In this document: positions 43,416 through 52,398 of the stretch, piece by piece
Position numbering within the stretch: the first letter of the stretch is position 1
Layout: every line of letters begins with the position of its first letter
Assembly: GCF_015277775.1 (NCBI RefSeq)
Contig: NZ_CP063849.1
Location: 4,216,001-4,280,000, forward strand
Reading direction: 5' to 3'
From: Paludibaculum fermentans
GTDB lineage: Bacteria > Acidobacteriota > Terriglobia > Bryobacterales > Bryobacteraceae
Length of the DNA stretch: 64,000 bases
The notes under the pieces: model-generated
What the model saw: the letters and a program-made list of their open reading frames with translations, nothing else
The model's database searches: none
Told to the model about the DNA's origin: nothing
Translations under genes and position numbers: made by a program

Positions 43416-44960
43416 ATGATTGCTATCGATCAGCCCTGGATGCGGGCTCCGCGACGACGATGGATGCCGTTGGCGATGTCTCGAGCACCTTTCCTGGATC
43501 CGGAGCTGCCGGCTGGGCCGGTGCGGCCGCGGTATGCGCTGTTGATCAATCCGTTCTACTCGAAGGACCCGCACGCCAGCTTTGGGAAGCATGTGCTCAC
43601 GCCTTCGCTGGCTTTGACCAGCTTTGCGGCGACCACTCCGGCGCATTGGCGGGTGGAGTATTGGGATGAGAATCTGCTGGACGGACGGCCACCGTTCGAA
43701 CCGCTGCCGGAAGTGGTGGGGATTACCGTCCACCTGACTTTCGCGGAGCGGGCGTTTGCTTTGGCGCGGTGGTACCGGCAGCGCGGCTGCAAAGTGATTC
43801 TGGGCGGGCTGCATGTGCTGTCGTGCCCGGAGGAGTGCGCTCCGTTTGCGGATGCGTTGGCGCTGGGGGACGGCGTGCGGCTGTGGCCGCGGATTCTGGC
43901 CGATGTGGAGGCCGGGAACTTGCGGTCACAGTATTTGGCCACGTATGAGAGCGACTACCGGGAAGATCCGGCGCCGCGGCGGTCGATTTTGCCGAGGCGG
44001 AGTTTTCTCACGACGACCAGCTTGATTGCCACACGCGGGTGCCACAACCGGTGCGGCTTCTGTTATCTGGCGACGGAGGGGCTGCGGATGCCGTACCGGA
44101 TGAGGGATCCGGCTCAAATTGCGGAGGAGTTTGCGGCGGACGGGCAGCCGTACGGAGTGTTCGTCGATAACAATCTGGGCTCAAACCGGGCCTATTTGCG
44201 GGCATTGTGCCAGGCGTTGCGGCCGTTGGAGAAGATCTGGAGCGCGGCGGTGTCGATCGATGTGACGGATGACCTGGGCCTGATCCGGGAGATGGCGCTC
44301 GCGGGGTGCACAGGCGTGTTTGTAGGCTTCGAGTCGTTGACGGATGCGAATCTGGCGGAGGCCCGCAAGAAGTCTCCGAAAGCGGAGGACTACGCGCGGC
44401 GGGTGCGGATGCTGCACGATTGCGGGATCCAGGTGAACGGGTCGTTTGTGCTGGGGTTCGATCACGACCGGAAGGATGTGTTTGCGCGGACGGCGGAATG
44501 GGTGGAGGAGAACCGGCTGGAGTGCTCGACGTTCCATATCCTGACGCCGTATCCGGCGACTCCGCTGTTCCGGCAGATGGAGGCGGAAGGGCGGCTGCTG
44601 CACCGGGATTGGGCACGTTATGACACGGCGCATGCGGTGTTCCGGCCGAAGCACATGACTCCGGAGGAGCTGGAACGGGGGTACGCGTGGATGTACGAAC
44701 GGCTGTTCTCGCATGCGTCGATCTGGCGGCGGAGGCCGGCCGATTGGCGGGCGGTGGGGCCGTACCTGGGGATGTCCTATCTGTACAAGCGGTCGAACTG
44801 GCTGTGGCGCTTCCTGATTGGACAGCATTGGGTGCATGGGGTGTGGCGGCCTCTGGTGGAGGTGACGCGGCGCCGGCATTTGCGGTTCCGGGCCGGACTG
44901 GAAGCCGGGCGCGCGGAGGGGCGAGGTGTGGCGGTTGGGGTGGTGTCTGGCGGGGTTTGA
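43416..44960 (+). CDS. B12-binding-type radical SAM protein
   Basis: 514 residues from the ATG at 43416. An N-terminal Rossmann-like cobalamin-binding region (about 35-165, LPEVVGITVHLTFAERAFALA, GCKVILGGLHVLSC) is followed by the radical SAM core with C-x3-C-x2-C in RGCHNRCGFCYLAT. An SAM-binding VDNNLGSNRAY and a GFES-type motif (CTGVFVGFESLTDANL) are also present. Members methylate or rearrange lipids and metabolites. The tail (about 430-510) is basic and Trp-rich and could contact membrane, as in hopanoid and glycolipid enzymes. The D-x-H-x-x-G cobalamin His motif is not obvious. The substrate is unknown. Confidence 0.85.
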   Translation: MIAIDQPWMRAPRRRWMPLAMSRAPFLDPELPAGPVRPRYALLINPFYSKDPHASFGKHVLTPSLALTSFAATTPAHWRVEYWDENLLDGRPPFEPLPEVVGITVHLTFAERAFALARWYRQRGCKVILGGLHVLSCPEECAPFADALALGDGVRLWPRILADVEAGNLRSQYLATYESDYREDPAPRRSILPRRSFLTTTSLIATRGCHNRCGFCYLATEGLRMPYRMRDPAQIAEEFAADGQPYGVFVDNNLGSNRAYLRALCQALRPLEKIWSAAVSIDVTDDLGLIREMALAGCTGVFVGFESLTDANLAEARKKSPKAEDYARRVRMLHDCGIQVNGSFVLGFDHDRKDVFARTAEWVEENRLECSTFHILTPYPATPLFRQMEAEGRLLHRDWARYDTAHAVFRPKHMTPEELERGYAWMYERLFSHASIWRRRPADWRAVGPYLGMSYLYKRSNWLWRFLIGQHWVHGVWRPLVEVTRRRHLRFRAGLEAGRAEGRGVAVGVVSGGV

Positions 44961-45026
44961 ACGGATGTCGCGGGCCGTCCGGGGGCGAAGGGCGGCTGCT
45001 CACGCTGCCGGGTTTGGGCAGGGTAT

Positions 45027-45056
45027 GAGCCAGCCTCCAGGTGGGTTGGCTGGCTC
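45027..45056. terminator. Hairpin between convergent genes
   Basis: Perfect 9-bp stem (GAGCCAGCC with GGCTGGCTC) and 12-base loop, placed between the stops of the radical SAM gene (44960) and the leftward VirB10-like gene (45089). The position fits a two-way terminator, though no T-tract is present. Confidence 0.6.
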
Positions 45057-45088
45057 TGGTGAGTTCCGCGGTGGATCTTCAGCGCCGG

Positions 45089-46357
45089 TTAGCGGGATTT
45101 CAGACTGATCCGGACCGGAGTGTTTGCGGGGAGAAAAACGTCCTCTCCACGCGCCAGGAAGGTGGTGTAGACGCTGAAGCCGGCTCCGGTGAAGGCGATA
45201 CCGGAGGCTACGGTTCGCGAAGTCTGGGCTAACACCGTGCCGATGAGGCCCAGGCCGACGGCTCCGGATTCAGCACGGCCGGCGAGGTCCTGATCGGGGA
45301 TGCCCTCGGCATCAATGTCCTGATGGAGAGAGAGTCCTGCCACCGCGACGGCGAGGGCCGGGAAGAGGAAGCGGGATTTTGGGCTGTCCACGCGAACGGC
45401 GCCCTCGTTGTTAATAGCCATATGGGCCTGGGATGGGGCTTCCGCGCCCTCCAGGTAGCCCTGGATGCTCTCCGCCGGCGCCCCGGGCCGTTGCAACTGG
45501 CGAAAGACGAAGAAGACGCGCCCGTTGCGGTGGAGTGCGCGTGCGGGTTGTGCATCCACAATGTCTCCGTGGAGGAGTGTCCCTTCCGGGATCGGAGGAG
45601 CCTGTCCGGCGGGATACCAGGGCCGGGTGACTACGGCTTCCACCTTGCCGCCGATGCGCGCGGTTCGGGAATTCACGGGGTGGAGAAGACGGGCGTGGAC
45701 CTGTTGGCCGCCGGTAGAATCCGCTGCTAATGCGAAGGATTCGGACTGTGCGGCAGTTAGCAGTGGGGCCGTGACGGGACGGCTCAGGGTGGGGCTGAAG
45801 AGTGTGCCGCGCGACCAGGACTGGCGATGGTAAGGGAGCATGCCGATGAGCGCGGATTTCAGGAGGCTGAGTTTGGAAGGCGGCTGGAACGCCAATGCAG
45901 CGGCTGAGCCGGCTGGAGAGGTTGGCGTGGACGGATTCTTTCCGGGGGCTGAGACGCGGGCGGTGTTGGCTGCGCCGCCGACAGAGGTGGTTTGGAGCGC
46001 GAGGCGCGTACCGCCATTGAGGATCAAGGTGTGAAACTCCGCACGGACTTCGCGCGGCGGCGTGAAGTTGCCGGAGAGGAGGGCGTGGAGACGGCGAGCG
46101 AGGGGCACTCCACCGATCCACGCGATGCGGCCCTCGACCTGAGCACCGGCAGGGAGGACCAGGCGATCCACGAGATAGATGGGGTCGATCAATGCGCCCT
46201 TGATCGGGTCGCCGAGATGACGGGTGGACACCTTGCTTTCCAGCGCTACGCGGAGTGGGGTGCCCGCGGGGAGGGTGGAGTCCAGATGAACGGCCGGTGT
46301 CTGCTGAGCAAACGCGGAGAGGGCCAGGGTGCAGAAGAGTAGGGATGGGCGCGTCAT
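45089..46357 (-). CDS. Exported VirB10/TrbI-like protein of unknown function
   Basis: 422 residues from the ATG at 46357, with signal peptide MTRPSLLFCTLALSAFAQQ. The GTG nine bases earlier is an alternative start. The N-terminal domain LPAGTPLRVALESKVSTRHLGDPI, then LVLPAGAQVEGRI, resembles the TrbI/VirB10 beta-barrel seen in type IV secretion. The C-terminal part has a hydrophobic Gly/Ala stretch (GLIGTVLAQTSRTVASGIAF) and ends with DVFLPANTPVRISLKSR, again barrel-like. No other conjugation or secretion gene is nearby, so it is probably one of the orphan exported proteins of this fold common in Acidobacteria. The true role is unknown. Confidence 0.72.
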   Translation of the reverse strand: MTRPSLLFCTLALSAFAQQTPAVHLDSTLPAGTPLRVALESKVSTRHLGDPIKGALIDPIYLVDRLVLPAGAQVEGRIAWIGGVPLARRLHALLSGNFTPPREVRAEFHTLILNGGTRLALQTTSVGGAANTARVSAPGKNPSTPTSPAGSAAALAFQPPSKLSLLKSALIGMLPYHRQSWSRGTLFSPTLSRPVTAPLLTAAQSESFALAADSTGGQQVHARLLHPVNSRTARIGGKVEAVVTRPWYPAGQAPPIPEGTLLHGDIVDAQPARALHRNGRVFFVFRQLQRPGAPAESIQGYLEGAEAPSQAHMAINNEGAVRVDSPKSRFLFPALAVAVAGLSLHQDIDAEGIPDQDLAGRAESGAVGLGLIGTVLAQTSRTVASGIAFTGAGFSVYTTFLARGEDVFLPANTPVRISLKSR

Positions 46358-46402
46358 GGAAGTCACTTTCTTGGGCCGAGCGGAGTTCGGATTTGAGGGC
46401 GG

Positions 46403-46463
46403 GTTGCCGTCCGTGGACGGCAACTGACCAGCCAGGGGACTGGCCGCGGAGCATGGGGTCCGC
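46403..46463. repeat. Triple hairpin related to the paired-hairpin element
   Basis: Three hairpins in a row: GTTGCCGTCC/GGACGGCAAC with a 2-base loop (46403-46424), GCCAG/CTGGC with loop GGGA (46431-46444) and GCGGA/TCCGC (46446-46463). The last two plus the trailing CGTCC match a worn copy of hairpins A and B from the 97-bp array. It lies between the VirB10-like start and the first phosphatase stop. Confidence 0.7.
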
Positions 46464-46610
46464 CGTCCCACGCTATGGCTGCTGATTGCTGCTTCAACGG
46501 GCTCGGAGAGATTGAGGGCCATCTGGGAATCAGTTCGGATCCGGCTTCCCGGCGGCTCGCGGTGGAGGGCCCGGGCGGCTCTCCACGCACTTGCCGCGGA
46601 GGGGTTGAGG

Positions 46611-47915
46611 TTAGTTCACGCGATCGGCGAAATGCGGCACGATGGCGTGGTTCGCTACCGAGACGAAGTCGGCGAGGGCGCAGTCGTTGTTGGCGTTGCG
46701 GGTGCTGCAGCCTGGGATGAAGATGGGGGCGGTGGCCGGCGGCGTGGTGAGCGACAGAGGTGTGCGGTTGCGCAGCTGGTCGAGGGTCTGGGCGATGTAG
46801 GAGGCGCGCACAAAGTACTCGCCGGTGCTCTGAGACTGACGGAGCTGGAAGACAAGGGCGCCGCCGGGCGGGCAGAAGTCGGGCTGATAAGTGGGCAGGA
46901 TCCAATTGAGGTTCAGGAGTCCGGCAAGCCCGGTGATGTTGACGTCCGAACCGACCAGCATGACCACCTTCGTGGAGGGATCGCCGAGCGAGCCGGTGGT
47001 GGGGGTTCCAGTGGCCGCCTGCAACAGGGAGCGCACCACGTGGGAGGCCATGTTGGAGCTCTCCACACCGGCCAGATAGGGCGTGCGGAAGCTGAGGTCG
47101 ATCGCGAGCATGTAGAGGCGGGTGGCCTGGCCGATTCCGTCGACGTTCAATTGACCCCATGCCACGTCAGAGAGCGGCAGCCCATCGGCGTACTGCATGA
47201 GGAACGGGTCGACGGCGCCGGAGATGGGGGAAAGAGCACCGATATTGACCGGCACTCCGGCTGTGATTTCGATGGGCAGCGCGGTGACATCGATGACGCC
47301 CTTTGGCGCCGCGGGCGGCGGGGTCTGGCTCAGCGGGTAGCCGAGCAGGACGGAGCGAGCGAGTGCGAGTTCCGGGGCGTAAGCGGTGGTCACAAGCTGG
47401 CCATCGCCGCCGAGGCGGCCTTTCACGGCCTGGACTGCTTTCTTTTGATCGAGGCGGGCGACTCCGGCTCCGATGGGGTCGAAGAGCGGGTCGCTCTGGG
47501 AATCGGGGTAGGTGTTGACGGTCACGGCCGCGGCGGGGAGGAGTCCGGTGGCGAAGGACTGTGCGGTGACGCGGGTCCGTTCCAAGGTATTGGCGCGGAA
47601 GTAGGTGAAGACCGCATCGGCTGCATCGTTGCCGGTGAGGAGACCTTCCTTGGTGAGCCAGAGGCGGTAGTAGGCGCCGAGGAGGCCCTCGAGCTTCGCG
47701 CCGTTGGCCGTAAGGATGCCGGTGCCCACGCTGGGGATGGGGAAGGGCTTGGCGGCGAAGGTGTCGATCAGGGAGTTGGGCGCGACTGGAGCGCGCACGC
47801 TATGCCGACCGAAAATGATAACTTGCCGGAGCTTTGTGTCATCGGCGGTTTGAGCCGCGGCGAAGGGAGCGCAGAGGAGTGTCAGGGCGACGAGGCGGAC
47901 AAAGGTATTTCTCAT
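46611..47915 (-). CDS. Exported histidine-acid-phosphatase-like protein, copy 1
   Basis: 434 residues with signal peptide (LVALTLLCAPFAAAQ). The catalytic loop normally R-H-G-x-R-x-P reads FGRHSVRAP (Arg37, His38), so the family glycine is Ser39. Towards the C-terminus the usual H-D proton-donor pair reads VGSDVNITGLAGLLNLNW, where Asp324 is kept but the His is Ser323. ERTRVTAQSF and FVSVANHAIVPHF also match the AppA/Agp branch. Members release phosphate from phytate or glucose-1-phosphate in the periplasm. Activity is uncertain given the changed motif residues. It is one of two near-identical tandem copies. Confidence 0.86.
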   Translation of the reverse strand: MRNTFVRLVALTLLCAPFAAAQTADDTKLRQVIIFGRHSVRAPVAPNSLIDTFAAKPFPIPSVGTGILTANGAKLEGLLGAYYRLWLTKEGLLTGNDAADAVFTYFRANTLERTRVTAQSFATGLLPAAAVTVNTYPDSQSDPLFDPIGAGVARLDQKKAVQAVKGRLGGDGQLVTTAYAPELALARSVLLGYPLSQTPPPAAPKGVIDVTALPIEITAGVPVNIGALSPISGAVDPFLMQYADGLPLSDVAWGQLNVDGIGQATRLYMLAIDLSFRTPYLAGVESSNMASHVVRSLLQAATGTPTTGSLGDPSTKVVMLVGSDVNITGLAGLLNLNWILPTYQPDFCPPGGALVFQLRQSQSTGEYFVRASYIAQTLDQLRNRTPLSLTTPPATAPIFIPGCSTRNANNDCALADFVSVANHAIVPHFADRVN

Positions 47916-47978
47916 ATTTCACCGTGAGGACATATTGACGTTGAACAGATGTCTGGGTTGGGCCTGAGGGCGGCGAGG

Positions 47979-49283
47979 TTAGTTCACGCGATCGGCAAAA
48001 TGCGGCACGATAGCTTGGTTCGCTACCGAGACGAAATCGGCGAGGGCGCAGTCGTTGGTGGCGTTCCGAGTGCTGCAGCCGGGAATGAAGATGGGGGCGA
48101 TGCCCGGCGGCGTCGTGAGCGAAAGCGGGGTGCGGTTGCGCAGTTGGTCCAGCGTCTGGGCGATATAGGTGGCGCGGACGAAGTACTCGCCGCTGCTCTG
48201 CGACTGGCGCAACTGGAAGACCAGGGCCCCGCCGGGCGGGCAGAAATCAGCCTGATGGGTGGGCAGGATCCAATCGAGGTTCAGGAGTCCGGCGAGCGCA
48301 GTGATGTTGACGTCCGAGGCGACCAGCATGACCACCTTGGTGGAGGGATCGCCGAGCGCGCCGGTGGTGGGGGTTCCAGTGGCCGCCTGCAACAGGGAGC
48401 GCACCACGTGGGAGGCCAGGTTGGAGCTCTGTACGCCGGCCAGATAAGGCGTGCGGAAACTGAGATCGAGGGCAAGCGTGGAGAGGCGCGTGGCCTGGCC
48501 GATGCCGTCGACAGTCAATTGGCCCCAGGCCACGTCAGAGAGAGGCAGCCCGTCGGCGTACTGCATGATGAATGGATCGACAGCGGCCGAAATGAGGGAG
48601 AGGCCACCGATGTTGACCGGCGCGCCGGCCGTAATTTCGATGGGCAGAGCGGTGACATCAATGACGCCTTTCGGCGCGGCCGGCGGGGGCGTCTGGCTCG
48701 TCGGGTAGCCGAGCAGGACGGACCGCGCGAGTGCCAGTTCCGGAGCGTAGGCGGAGGTCACAAGCTGGCCATCGCCACCGAGGCGGCCTTTGACGGCCTG
48801 GACGGCTTTCTTCTGGTCGAGGCGGGCCACCCCGGCTCCGATGGGGTCGAAGATCGGGTCGCTCTGGGAATCGGGGTAAGTGTTGACCGTCACGGCCGCG
48901 GCGGGGAGGAGCCCGATGGCGAAGGACTGCGCGGTGACGCGGGTCCGTTCCAGGGTATTGGCGCGGAAGTAGGTGAAGGCCGCGTCAGCTTCGTCGTTGC
49001 CGGTGAGGAGTCCTTCCTTGGTAAGCCAGAGCCGGTAATAGGCGCCGAGAAGGCTCTCCAGTTTCGCTCCGTTGGCCGTGAGGATGCCCGGGCCCACGCT
49101 GGAGACGGGGAACGGCCTGGCAGCAAAGGTGTCGAGCGTCGAGTTGGGCGCGACTGGAGCGCGCACGCTGTGACGGCCGAAAATGATGACTTGGCGAAGC
49201 TTGGTGTCGTCGGCGGTTTGAGCCGCGGCGAAGGGAGCGCAAAGGAGTGTCAGCGCGACGAGGCGGACAAGGGTATTTCTCAT
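47979..49283 (-). CDS. Exported histidine-acid-phosphatase-like protein, copy 2
   Basis: 434 residues, the same length as copy 1 and about nine-tenths identical by eye, with the same signal peptide region. RHSVRAP and the altered proton-donor pair VASDVNITALAGLLNLDW are both kept, so the unusual residues predate the duplication. Differences are scattered and conservative, with codon changes throughout, which suggests an old duplication under selection rather than a fresh assembly artefact. The 5' leader (GGTGAAAT before the ATG) is also duplicated. It is followed directly by copy 1 after 63 bases, and the two may share a message. Confidence 0.86.
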   Translation of the reverse strand: MRNTLVRLVALTLLCAPFAAAQTADDTKLRQVIIFGRHSVRAPVAPNSTLDTFAARPFPVSSVGPGILTANGAKLESLLGAYYRLWLTKEGLLTGNDEADAAFTYFRANTLERTRVTAQSFAIGLLPAAAVTVNTYPDSQSDPIFDPIGAGVARLDQKKAVQAVKGRLGGDGQLVTSAYAPELALARSVLLGYPTSQTPPPAAPKGVIDVTALPIEITAGAPVNIGGLSLISAAVDPFIMQYADGLPLSDVAWGQLTVDGIGQATRLSTLALDLSFRTPYLAGVQSSNLASHVVRSLLQAATGTPTTGALGDPSTKVVMLVASDVNITALAGLLNLDWILPTHQADFCPPGGALVFQLRQSQSSGEYFVRATYIAQTLDQLRNRTPLSLTTPPGIAPIFIPGCSTRNATNDCALADFVSVANQAIVPHFADRVN

Positions 49284-49346
49284 ATTTCACCGGGAGGACA
49301 TATTGACGGTAGACGGCTGTCTGGCTTGGGGCTGAAGGCGGCGCGG

Positions 49347-49376
49347 CCCGCGCGCGGCACGAAGGCCGCGCGCGGG
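49347..49376 (-). terminator. 12-bp hairpin downstream of the 996-residue phosphoesterase gene
   Basis: Perfect 12-bp stem (CCCGCGCGCGGC with GCCGCGCGCGGG) and loop ACGAAG, 32 bases after the stop at 49408 and before the leader of phosphatase copy 2. It is a very stable structure. Without a T-tract it may work as a barrier or Rho-linked terminator. Confidence 0.65.
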
Positions 49377-49407
49377 TTCCGCCGCTCTCCGAAGGTTGGA
49401 GAGATGG

Positions 49408-52398
49408 CTATTTCGTGGACTGCCGGTAACGCTCGAGCAGTTCCTTGCGGTTCTGCCGGAGATCCCGGCCGGTGGTGGAGGCGGGATAAGGCTTGTTGCC
49501 CTTGAGTCCCTTCCAGAGGATGCGATTGAAGTCCTGAGGATCGACCCGATCCTCGGATTCGAAGTCCATGCCTTTCATGGCACGCACCCAGTAGGAGGCC
49601 TTGTGGGCCGGCTTCGGGATGACCAGGCCGGCGGGCTTAGGCGGCAGCGGCAGCTTCGTGTTGTAAAGCATGGGAGATGGCGCGGCGCTGAAGTTCCAAG
49701 GGCTGGGCTTGGTGTTGAAGATATCGGTCATCGGTTTGGCGAGCGCGTCGTTGAGGTTCATCGGCGGCAGGCCGAGAACTTCCTCAATGGTGCGGAGGAA
49801 ATCGAGGGTGTTGTATTGAGTGGAGACGAGGGCGCCCTGCTTCACGTAGGCGCCGGCTACATAGGCGGTGCTGCGGTGGGAGTCAACGTGGTCGCCGCCA
49901 TCCTGGGCATCGTCCTCGATGATGAAGATGAGCGTGTCATCGGCGTAGATGCTCTTGGAGATCTTCTCAATGAGCATGCCGACCGCGTAGTCGTTATCGG
50001 CGACTTGCGTCTCGGGGGTGTTGACTCCCTCGATGGCAGTGTCGTAGTTGCCCGTGTGGTCGTGCATGAAGCGGACCAGACTGAGCGAAGGCAGGCCACC
50101 CTTGGCGTAAGCTGAGTCGAAATCGCGCTCCCACTCCTTGAAGCGGTAGTAGTCGGGGAACGCGTTATCGAAGCCTCGGAAGAAGAGATCCGTATAGGGG
50201 GCGAGGGACACGCTGGAGGGGTAAGCCACGCGGGTACCGGCCCAGTAAGGATCCGTCAGCAACGGGATGGAGTAGTTCTGCGTGTTGTAGCGGACGGTGT
50301 CTATGAAGAAGCCGTAGTTGCGCACGGTGAGATTGGCGCGAAAGGCGGAATCCCACAGATAGCCGGTATTCACTTCGTTGTCCGGTCCATCCGGCGCGGC
50401 GGTATTGGTCTGGCCCGGCAGGATGTCGGGATCGTTGGGGGTGAAGGGATTGGCCGCCTTGCGATCGGCGAGGGAGGGGATTGATACGTTCACGCTGCGG
50501 TTGGTGCCCTCGGAGTCGAGACTGAGGCCGCGGTAGGCGTAGGCGATGGGGTATTGGCGCTGCACGACATCGGGGGCCTGGCCCGAGGTGGTCCAGAGCC
50601 AGCCGTCGTAGCTGACCTCGGCGGTGTCGAGGAAGTTGTCGAGGGTGACGAATTTGCGGGCCAGATTGTGCTGGTTTGGTGTGACCTGCTCGCCAAACTC
50701 CGTCAGGTCCGGATCTCCGTTGCCGATCTCAAGATCGCCCAGGATCTGGTCGTAGGTGCGGTTCTCCTTGATGATGAAAATGACGTGCCTGGTGCCTTTG
50801 CGCACGGCCTCCATGATGGCGGCATCTTCGGGGCTGCTGACGGCGGAGAAGCGGTTGTTTTCGGCTACCTGTTTGGTGAGGGTATCGAGGGCGCCCTGAG
50901 CGGGCAGCGGGAAGCTCTGGAAACCCGCCTTGGTCAGTTGCGGGTTGTACTCGTTCGTATCCAGGCAGGTGGGCCAGCCGGGAGGCCCATAGCCGCCGTA
51001 GCACCAGGCCGGATTGGGCCCAGTGGGCGACTTGCCGTTCACCGAGTAGACAGTCTGGCCGTCGCCGCTGAGGCTGACCGAGTTGGGATACCAGCCCGTG
51101 GGGATGAGGCCGATGACTTTGTCGCCGCTATTGTTGCCGCTCAGGGCGATGACGGCGATGCAGTTGAGATTGCCGTTGGTGACGTAGAGCCGAGTCTCGT
51201 CAGGCGAGAGGGTCACACTGTTGGGGTTTGCTCCCTTGTACTGAGCGAGCGCGGCTGGGACGTTGGAGGCGATGACGGGGATGGACTCGACGACGGTGTT
51301 AGCGGCCGTGTCGATGACGTCGACGATATCGGCCTGGTCTTCAGCCACATAGAGGAAAGTCTGGGCGGCATTCAACGTCATCTTGTTCGGCTGACCCTTG
51401 ACCGGGATGCGGGTGATGATGGTGGGCCGGCCGGCGGGGTTGAAGAGTTCCGGGGCGCCAGCCAGTTTGACGACAACGATCTCACGATCGCGAATGCTGG
51501 AGACGTAGGCGATGGCGTCGGCGCCACTGCCCTTGATGGAGACCCAGAAGGGGTATTCGCCGCCGGGTACGCCGGCTTTTGAGGGGTCAGTCTTGCCGGG
51601 GCGCAGATCGAGTTCACGATAGAGGACCCATTTGCCCAGGCCGCCGGTGAAGACACTGATGGAGTCGTTGTAGTAGTTGGCCACGACGAGGGTCTGGCCA
51701 TCCTTTGAAATGGCGACGCCAGAGGCGCAGGGGACCACCGACACGCGCTCATTGATGGCCGCGGGCGGCGCGCCGGGCGGTACGGCCAGGCCATTGCCGA
51801 CACCTTTGTGGCCGAGCGGCAGAGGAGTGAACTTGTTCGACCAGGTTCCGTCGCTGTTGCGGTTCGCAATGAAGACGTAGTCGCTGGGTCCGCCGGAGAT
51901 GTAGAAGGCATTGCCGGAGGGGTCGAAGACGAGCCCGTTGTAGGTGTAGGGAACGAGCAGCACCTGCTTCTTGAAGGGCTTCGGCGTGGAGATGTCGTAG
52001 ACGAAGATGTACTCCATCGAGTAGTTGGCCATCCACGTCGGAGTAGGCGGCGTGGGTGGCGTGGTTACCGGAGGGGGTTCGGGCAAATTGTGCGTATTGG
52101 AGACGCGGTTGTAGCCGCTGGTCATGATGAGCAGAGTCTTGTGGTCCGGACTGACCGCAGTGGTGACCGCGTGGCTGACCAGCCAGGCCTGTCCGGGCGG
52201 GAAGGCGGGGTCGTAGGGAAAGTCTGCATTCAGGGGTTCGAAGCGCGCTCCCTGGGGCGCCAGCGGCGTGATCTGCTGTCCCATGTTGGGTACGGCCTGA
52301 GTTCTGGGCTGCGCGGCGCTGGGCGCGGTGGAGAGAAGCGAGACGAGGGTGAGGCCAACGGCGGGGATCGAAAAGGCCGTGCGAACTGCTCTGATCAT
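49408..52398 (-). CDS. Exported beta-propeller plus phosphoesterase (alkaline phosphatase superfamily)
   Basis: 996 residues with a signal peptide (LTLVSLLSTAPSAAQ). Residues about 60-480 are a YncE-like beta-propeller (VTLSPDETRLYVTNGNLN, VSLSGDGQTVYSVNGKSP, VADIVDVIDTAANTVVE-type repeats). Residues about 530-960 are a phosphoesterase of the phospholipase C/acid phosphatase type, with GTRHVIFIIKENRTYDQILGD, a DIL-P-G loop, FIIEDDAQDGGDHVDSHRS (metal ligands) and YNTLDFLRTIEEVLGLPP. It is secreted or surface-bound and should free phosphate from phospholipid or another phosphoester. It stands beside two histidine-phosphatase-like genes, which suggests a phosphate-scavenging locus. Confidence 0.88.
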   Translation of the reverse strand: MIRAVRTAFSIPAVGLTLVSLLSTAPSAAQPRTQAVPNMGQQITPLAPQGARFEPLNADFPYDPAFPPGQAWLVSHAVTTAVSPDHKTLLIMTSGYNRVSNTHNLPEPPPVTTPPTPPTPTWMANYSMEYIFVYDISTPKPFKKQVLLVPYTYNGLVFDPSGNAFYISGGPSDYVFIANRNSDGTWSNKFTPLPLGHKGVGNGLAVPPGAPPAAINERVSVVPCASGVAISKDGQTLVVANYYNDSISVFTGGLGKWVLYRELDLRPGKTDPSKAGVPGGEYPFWVSIKGSGADAIAYVSSIRDREIVVVKLAGAPELFNPAGRPTIITRIPVKGQPNKMTLNAAQTFLYVAEDQADIVDVIDTAANTVVESIPVIASNVPAALAQYKGANPNSVTLSPDETRLYVTNGNLNCIAVIALSGNNSGDKVIGLIPTGWYPNSVSLSGDGQTVYSVNGKSPTGPNPAWCYGGYGPPGWPTCLDTNEYNPQLTKAGFQSFPLPAQGALDTLTKQVAENNRFSAVSSPEDAAIMEAVRKGTRHVIFIIKENRTYDQILGDLEIGNGDPDLTEFGEQVTPNQHNLARKFVTLDNFLDTAEVSYDGWLWTTSGQAPDVVQRQYPIAYAYRGLSLDSEGTNRSVNVSIPSLADRKAANPFTPNDPDILPGQTNTAAPDGPDNEVNTGYLWDSAFRANLTVRNYGFFIDTVRYNTQNYSIPLLTDPYWAGTRVAYPSSVSLAPYTDLFFRGFDNAFPDYYRFKEWERDFDSAYAKGGLPSLSLVRFMHDHTGNYDTAIEGVNTPETQVADNDYAVGMLIEKISKSIYADDTLIFIIEDDAQDGGDHVDSHRSTAYVAGAYVKQGALVSTQYNTLDFLRTIEEVLGLPPMNLNDALAKPMTDIFNTKPSPWNFSAAPSPMLYNTKLPLPPKPAGLVIPKPAHKASYWVRAMKGMDFESEDRVDPQDFNRILWKGLKGNKPYPASTTGRDLRQNRKELLERYRQSTK

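Larger units (their letters stand above)
46611..49310 (-). repeat. Tandem gene duplication, unit about 1368 bp
   Basis: Copy offset 1368 bases (47979 minus 46611). Homology covers the whole gene plus about 25 bases of leader (ATATTTCACCG and GAGGACATATTGACG in both) and stops soon after. No direct repeats, inverted ends or transposase are seen at the borders. Confidence 0.85.

Noticed and set aside
47949-49505. 518-codon rightward frame across the second phosphatase copy
   Set aside because: A nearly identical mirror frame appears over the first copy, as expected from duplication of the true leftward gene. No recognisable domain.
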